Assembly: GCA_910822075.1 (NCBI GenBank)
Contig: CAJVGC010000582.1
Span: 64,468,456 to 64,532,455, forward strand
DNA from: Senecio squalidus
Lineage: Eukaryota > Streptophyta > Magnoliopsida > Asterales > Asteraceae
Direction: 5' to 3'
DNA length: 64,000 bases
The position numbers were made by a program, and so were the translations under genes. This document shows positions 60,122 through 64,000 of this stretch, in pieces; position 1 is the first letter of the stretch; each line of letters starts with the position of its first letter. The notes under the pieces are model-generated. The model saw only the letters and a list, made by a program, of their open reading frames with translations, searched no databases and was not told where the DNA came from.

Positions 60122-60557
60122 TCCACTGTTTGGTATATCGAATGTTGAGCACAAAGTGAAGAATCACGTGCCCCAACTTTCTTTCATCACATACATTATA
60201 TTGTGTTACGATGTAGTTACTGATCAAGTTGTTGCACTTTTTTGGAGGGGTTTTGGGTGTATGTCGATGCTCCAATCTAATCCATCAATCCTTACCAAAC
60301 TGAGTGTTTGGCTTGCTTTGGTTCGGTGATTATATGAATAGATACAAGTCTATATATATCATACAATCTATCCATTTAGTACATATTAGATATCAGTGGA
60401 TTAAACAATTTATATCGAGTATTGAATCGATAACTAGCTAGATTTCTCAATTACAATAATAAAAAAAGAATGGTACAATATATAATAATTTAGTAGTAGT
60501 TCTTAGTAAAAAGTAAGTTTGGTTTTTATTTATACGCGATTATGTGACTCGTACCAT
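60122..60557. other. Spacer between convergent genes
   Basis: No gene seen. It holds the 3' regions of the heme oxygenase copy (plus) and of the DUF4079 gene (minus). Confidence 0.45.
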
Positions 60558-62166
60558 TTAGGGCCATTTGGTGAACTCGAACACCTTAAGAACAATATCC
60601 CATCCAGTCGGAATCTGCCATATGAAAAGGAGAATGTTTAACACGTTCAACGCAATATGAAGGTTTCTTGCTGTGTCATTTCCTTTTTGCATAGGTGGTA
60701 CTAGTGCCGCAGCTGCAGCCCATAGCACAGTTATTGCTGTTTCAAAAGAAATCCAAATCATCGTTAGTCATTTTCTCCTTTATAAAGATGTGTGCGAAAG
60801 CTTTATTGAATACTATCAATTCAATAAAGCCGATGCACAACTTTTATGCTTTTCACAAATTATTTTGATATTCAATTCCAAGTATAGAAGAAAAAGTGAG
60901 TTACCTGCACCGGCGTAAAGATGGGGTCCGGGAAATAGCTTCCCGGTTCTAAGATAAGTGTTGACGGGACCACCAATGGCCTCGAACACGCCAAATGCAA
61001 GCAATATTGAACCTGCATTGAAATGTTTGTCTCTGTATTGTCCCTTGATCAACTCCTTCCTTTCCTACAGATGCAGAGGCAAAATGAAATTTGTGAGGTC
61101 GGGTCGTTATAAAGTTTCCAATTCAAATTTTAAACCGCTTTAGATTATTCTCATATATTTACTGCATTATTGAAAACTAAATCACCTTGACTATTAACTA
61201 AAGTACGTTGATATTCTATGACTTTGAACATACACACCTCGGACAGTTGTTGAATTTTGGTTTGAATTGGTGAAGGTGTTAAAGATTCAACTGAAGCTCC
61301 ATCGGGGGTGACGGCAGCAGGCTTTTCTTGTTTCTTTAACTCGTTAATTTCATCTTGCACTGTTCTCACTCTCCTCCATTGCCATCCTAAATAGCCGGCA
61401 TATAACGTGTAAGCAAATAAACCACCCATCACAATTGGATGTATCAAGGCCAATGATCTCCCCTCCAATATCCCAAATTCGCCACCAGCAGCCAATGCAT
61501 CCTGTTTTTTTTGACCCATTTGGGTTTTAAGTTAGTAGCATTTACGACTACGTAAAACAGTACCATTGCTATATAACGCGCGGGTCATAAAAGTATAAGT
61601 AGCTGAAAAAACCACTCATTGAAAACATACTTAGTCGTTGATTAGCTTAAGTAGCCCATCAAAGTACAAGTCACTCATCAAAGTTCTAGTTATCGAACAA
61701 GATTAACTCGTTGAACAAAGTGACTAGCTGATGGCATCAACTAGTGCACTCGTAACAAAATCAGGTTTTGACGAGTCAAACTATTCAAAATTTATACATA
61801 CAAACTAGTTAAAAATAAAAAAGTTGGATGGGTCATGACCCATCCAACTAGCCAGCATTTGGCTACGCCACTCTTTAGAGGGCGCGGCCGCATATCAGTT
61901 TATCTAAACTAGTATGCACTATCTATACTAAAATGTCTAACAAATGTTAAAGTAAAAACTACATTTAAAGTAATGTGACTTGCCTGTGGGTTTAAAAAAA
62001 AAGGTAATGTGACCACGGAAAGAGGGAGCGAAACGGACTTAAAGCGGTCGAGGTTAATCGGATTATACGAAAGATTAACATTTGTAATTAAAAGTTGTGA
62101 ATTATGTGAAGATGATGATTTAGAGGGAATTGTAGGGATTTGAAGACAAGTAACTGTGGTTGCCAT
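60558..62166 (-). CDS. DUF4079-type chloroplast membrane protein
   Basis: Four exons from the right, 62166-61984, 61501-61238, 61064-60905 and 60736-60558, join to 261 aa. Residues 1 to about 60 are Ser/Asn-rich and look like a plastid transit peptide. The mature part has a first membrane segment with a conserved His (LALIHPIVMGGLFAYTLYAG), then YLGWQWRRVR, a charged linker with a coiled-coil-like KKQEK part, a segment with FNAGSILLAFGVFEAIGG, LFPGPHLYAGA, and two C-terminal membrane helices (AITVLWAAAAALVPPM and LNVLNILLFIWQIPTGWDI) ending FEFTKWP. This matches the plant/cyanobacterial DUF4079 family, of unknown function; His-bearing helices hint at heme binding but that is inference. Intron 1 appears to be GC-AG: the donor is CAG/GCAAGT and phase 0 is kept. 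Introns 2-3 are GT-AG. Confidence 0.8.
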
Positions 62167-63646
62167 ACTCCTTTGTTTTTTTTTTTGGCAACCAAAAACA
62201 AATAGGCAAGAAAATATGTATATATATATGAAAATAGACTTAAAACGATTTTGAGTTAGATAGGATATGGTTGGTTTCTTTTGATTGGTCGATCTTGATT
62301 ACCCACATTTATTTATTTTATCAACTATTTCTAGAGTCTACTAGTTAGAGCACGGGGTATAAGCTCGTTGTCACACCCACAACGAGCGGCTCCCTCGTTA
62401 TCACACTGTCTATGCTTGTAGTGGATGTCGTTGTGGGTTGTCGTTGTCTTTTATATTTAGCGAAAAAATTGTAATAATAATGATTACTTGTAATAAATAA
62501 CGTTTCGTATTATTTGTTATTGTCTAATACTAAAAATAGATGAAAACGTTTGATAAGTTTATCAAAATATGCTTAGTGGAAGTTATTATGACATATTTTA
62601 TAGAAAACACTAATTAATTAACCAAGGGTAAAACTGTCATTTTGGAAAAAGAAAAAAAGAAAAAATCAGTAATAATTATGTTTTTTTAAAACTGTGTGTT
62701 TTGTCTGTATACAATAATTTTGGGACATTTTGGGATGGAGGGAGTGAATGAAAATTAAAATAGAAACGAAAGACAGACTCGATATAATGAGTTAATCGAT
62801 ATAATAAGTTAAAAAGATAATTGTTAGATTTAAGGTCTGTGTTTTGACACGATTCCGTTCAAACATATGTGATGTCTGTTGCACAGGGTACAACAACTCA
62901 AGTAGTGTGACGTGTCGGAAAATGTGTTTTTCACATAAACAAACTCAACAAATTGTTATCAATTAAACACAATTTGAAGATCTTTATTAACTTTAAAATG
63001 AAATTTCTATTACTTGTTGAGACAGAAATTTCGTGTCCACATATCGTGCGGGCTTCCTTTCGGAAGAGGGCAATTAGTAGAGTTATGGTCATGTAGTTAA
63101 TTGCTACAAAATCGAAAGTGAAGGAAGCAACAAAGAAGAGAGCATGTAAGATGGTTAGCGTGACGAAAAACTTTATATGATAAAACAAAACAATATCGAC
63201 TGGATCGGAGGTTGAATGGGCAAAGGACCGTACACGAAAAGCGGCTACACACATAACATACATACTGTTACAAGTGTGCATTAAATATAGACTTTGGACG
63301 ACTTTCAGCACATTTGACTCGTTTTCTGCTAACTAAACTCTTTTATTAGACCCATCTGAAATATAACACAACCTAAGCTTAAGAGCAAAATGGACGAAAT
63401 TATCACCTCTACACATGAAAGTATACATAGTGAGATTTACGCTAAATTTGAATTCAAAAGGTTCGAAAACGTACTTTATATAGTTTAACTTACAAAACCA
63501 GAATAAACCAAATACACTGAGACTCAATACTTCACTGAACCACCACAACCACGACGGTATTATGTTGTGGCGGTCTATAGTTTACAAGTCAACAACATTC
63601 AAAACGAACAAAACTTTTCTACAGAGCGTAAACTTAAAGAAATATT
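62167..63646. other. Intergenic between the DUF4079 and BSD2-like genes
   Basis: Holds a foldback sequence at about 62347-62450 (CTCGTTGT...ACAACGAG and related repeats), similar in style to sequences at about 43975-44060 and 50605-50660, and a Stowaway-like end (gggacattttgggatggag) at about 62720-62745. A 126-residue minus-strand open frame at 62931-63311 has no recognisable family. Confidence 0.4.
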
Positions 63647-64000
63647 CTATTGATCTGCAGTGCTCATGAATCCGCCCCCATATCCAGCTCCGTTGCAACC
63701 GCCACAAAGAATTTCCTTTTTACCTCTGCAAATCATGCAAACAACATTAGTTTGAATTGACATAACTAGTCAAATGGGTAAAACTATTATTTTGAACGGA
63801 AAAAACTGATATTTGAGAATCGAAAAAATCAAGTTTTTGAAGTTATTTTTTTCTCAAGCAATTGATTTATACGTTGTTGGAAAGAAAATGATACATCGAA
63901 TATCAAATTTATGCAGAAAAGAGTCATTAAATTTTGAAAAAATTCGATAAATATGAGAAGTGAGAAAAATAAACCTGCAGAGCCAACATAATCCACCAGT
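63647..64000 (-). CDS. BSD2-like DnaJ-type zinc-finger chaperone, partial (3' end)
   Basis: The last exon (63725-63647) and 26 bp of the previous exon (64000-63975) are visible on the minus strand, joined by a GT-AG intron. They read ...GGLCWLCRGKKEILCGGCNG, then AGYGGGFMSTADQ and stop. CxxC pairs (CWLC, CGGC) and the GxGAG-like ending GAGYGGGFMST match the C-terminal zinc-binding part of BUNDLE SHEATH DEFECTIVE 2, a chloroplast chaperone that holds Rubisco large subunits during assembly. The rest of the gene lies beyond the window. Other plastid DnaJ-type Cys-rich proteins remain possible. Confidence 0.65.

Overview
The window is nuclear DNA from a dicot plant. It has intron-rich genes with plant-specific protein families, a eukaryotic tRNA, Pol III 7SL RNA genes with the plant-type upstream element, and many plant transposons (Helitron, hAT-like, Mutator-like, PIF-like, Stowaway-like, LTR elements, SINEs). 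An asterid such as a member of the daisy family is plausible, but that is only an impression from protein style and repeat content.

Real genes are sparse and lie mostly in the right-hand part. They are: an SPX-domain phosphate-sensing protein (22803-25422, +) with two canonical P1BS sites upstream; a tRNA-Asn(GTT) (25794-25866, -); a complete 23-exon SOS1-type plasma-membrane Na+/H+ antiporter (27043-35476, -, 1138 aa when spliced); two 7SL/SRP RNA genes (about 45086 and 51655, +) carried on two copies of a ~3 kb duplication; an intact chloroplast heme oxygenase HY1/HO1 (55320-57720, +, 283 aa), followed in tandem by a decayed copy (58646-60121, +); a DUF4079-type chloroplast membrane protein (60558-62166, -, 261 aa) with an apparent GC-AG intron; and the last two exons of a BSD2-like zinc-finger chaperone cut by the right edge (63647-64000, -).

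Region by region: 1-482 is the 3' end of an LTR retrotransposon. 483-8042 is transposon-rich, with an hAT-like element carrying an 8-bp target duplication, a foldback MITE and nested Helitrons. 8043-14445 is a striking array of five different terminal-inverted-repeat elements, four of them bounded on both sides by (TA)n tracts as if they had repeatedly landed in one microsatellite. 14446-22140 holds a PIF-like element enclosing an orphan signal-peptide exon, a TIR element with a solo LTR inside, and AT-rich DNA. 22230-35476 is the SPX/tRNA/SOS1 gene block. 35477-43730 is transposon-rich intergenic DNA, including an hAT-like element sitting inside a Helitron terminal hairpin. 43731-53092 is the 7SL-bearing duplication, with an LTR-like stretch and a Pack-MULE-like element carrying a MAEA/GID-like gene fragment between its two copies. 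53093-54560 is a GC-richer tandem-repeat/LTR-like stretch. 55060-64000 is a chloroplast-related gene block: tetrapyrrole (heme to biliverdin), an uncharacterised plastid membrane protein, and a Rubisco-assembly factor.

These genes do not form a pathway cluster; apart from the HO1 tandem pair they look like ordinary unlinked plant neighbours. Exon boundaries were placed by hand from GT/AG (one GC) sites, reading-frame continuity and family similarity. Most should be exact, but an error of one or two bases is possible at some junctions.
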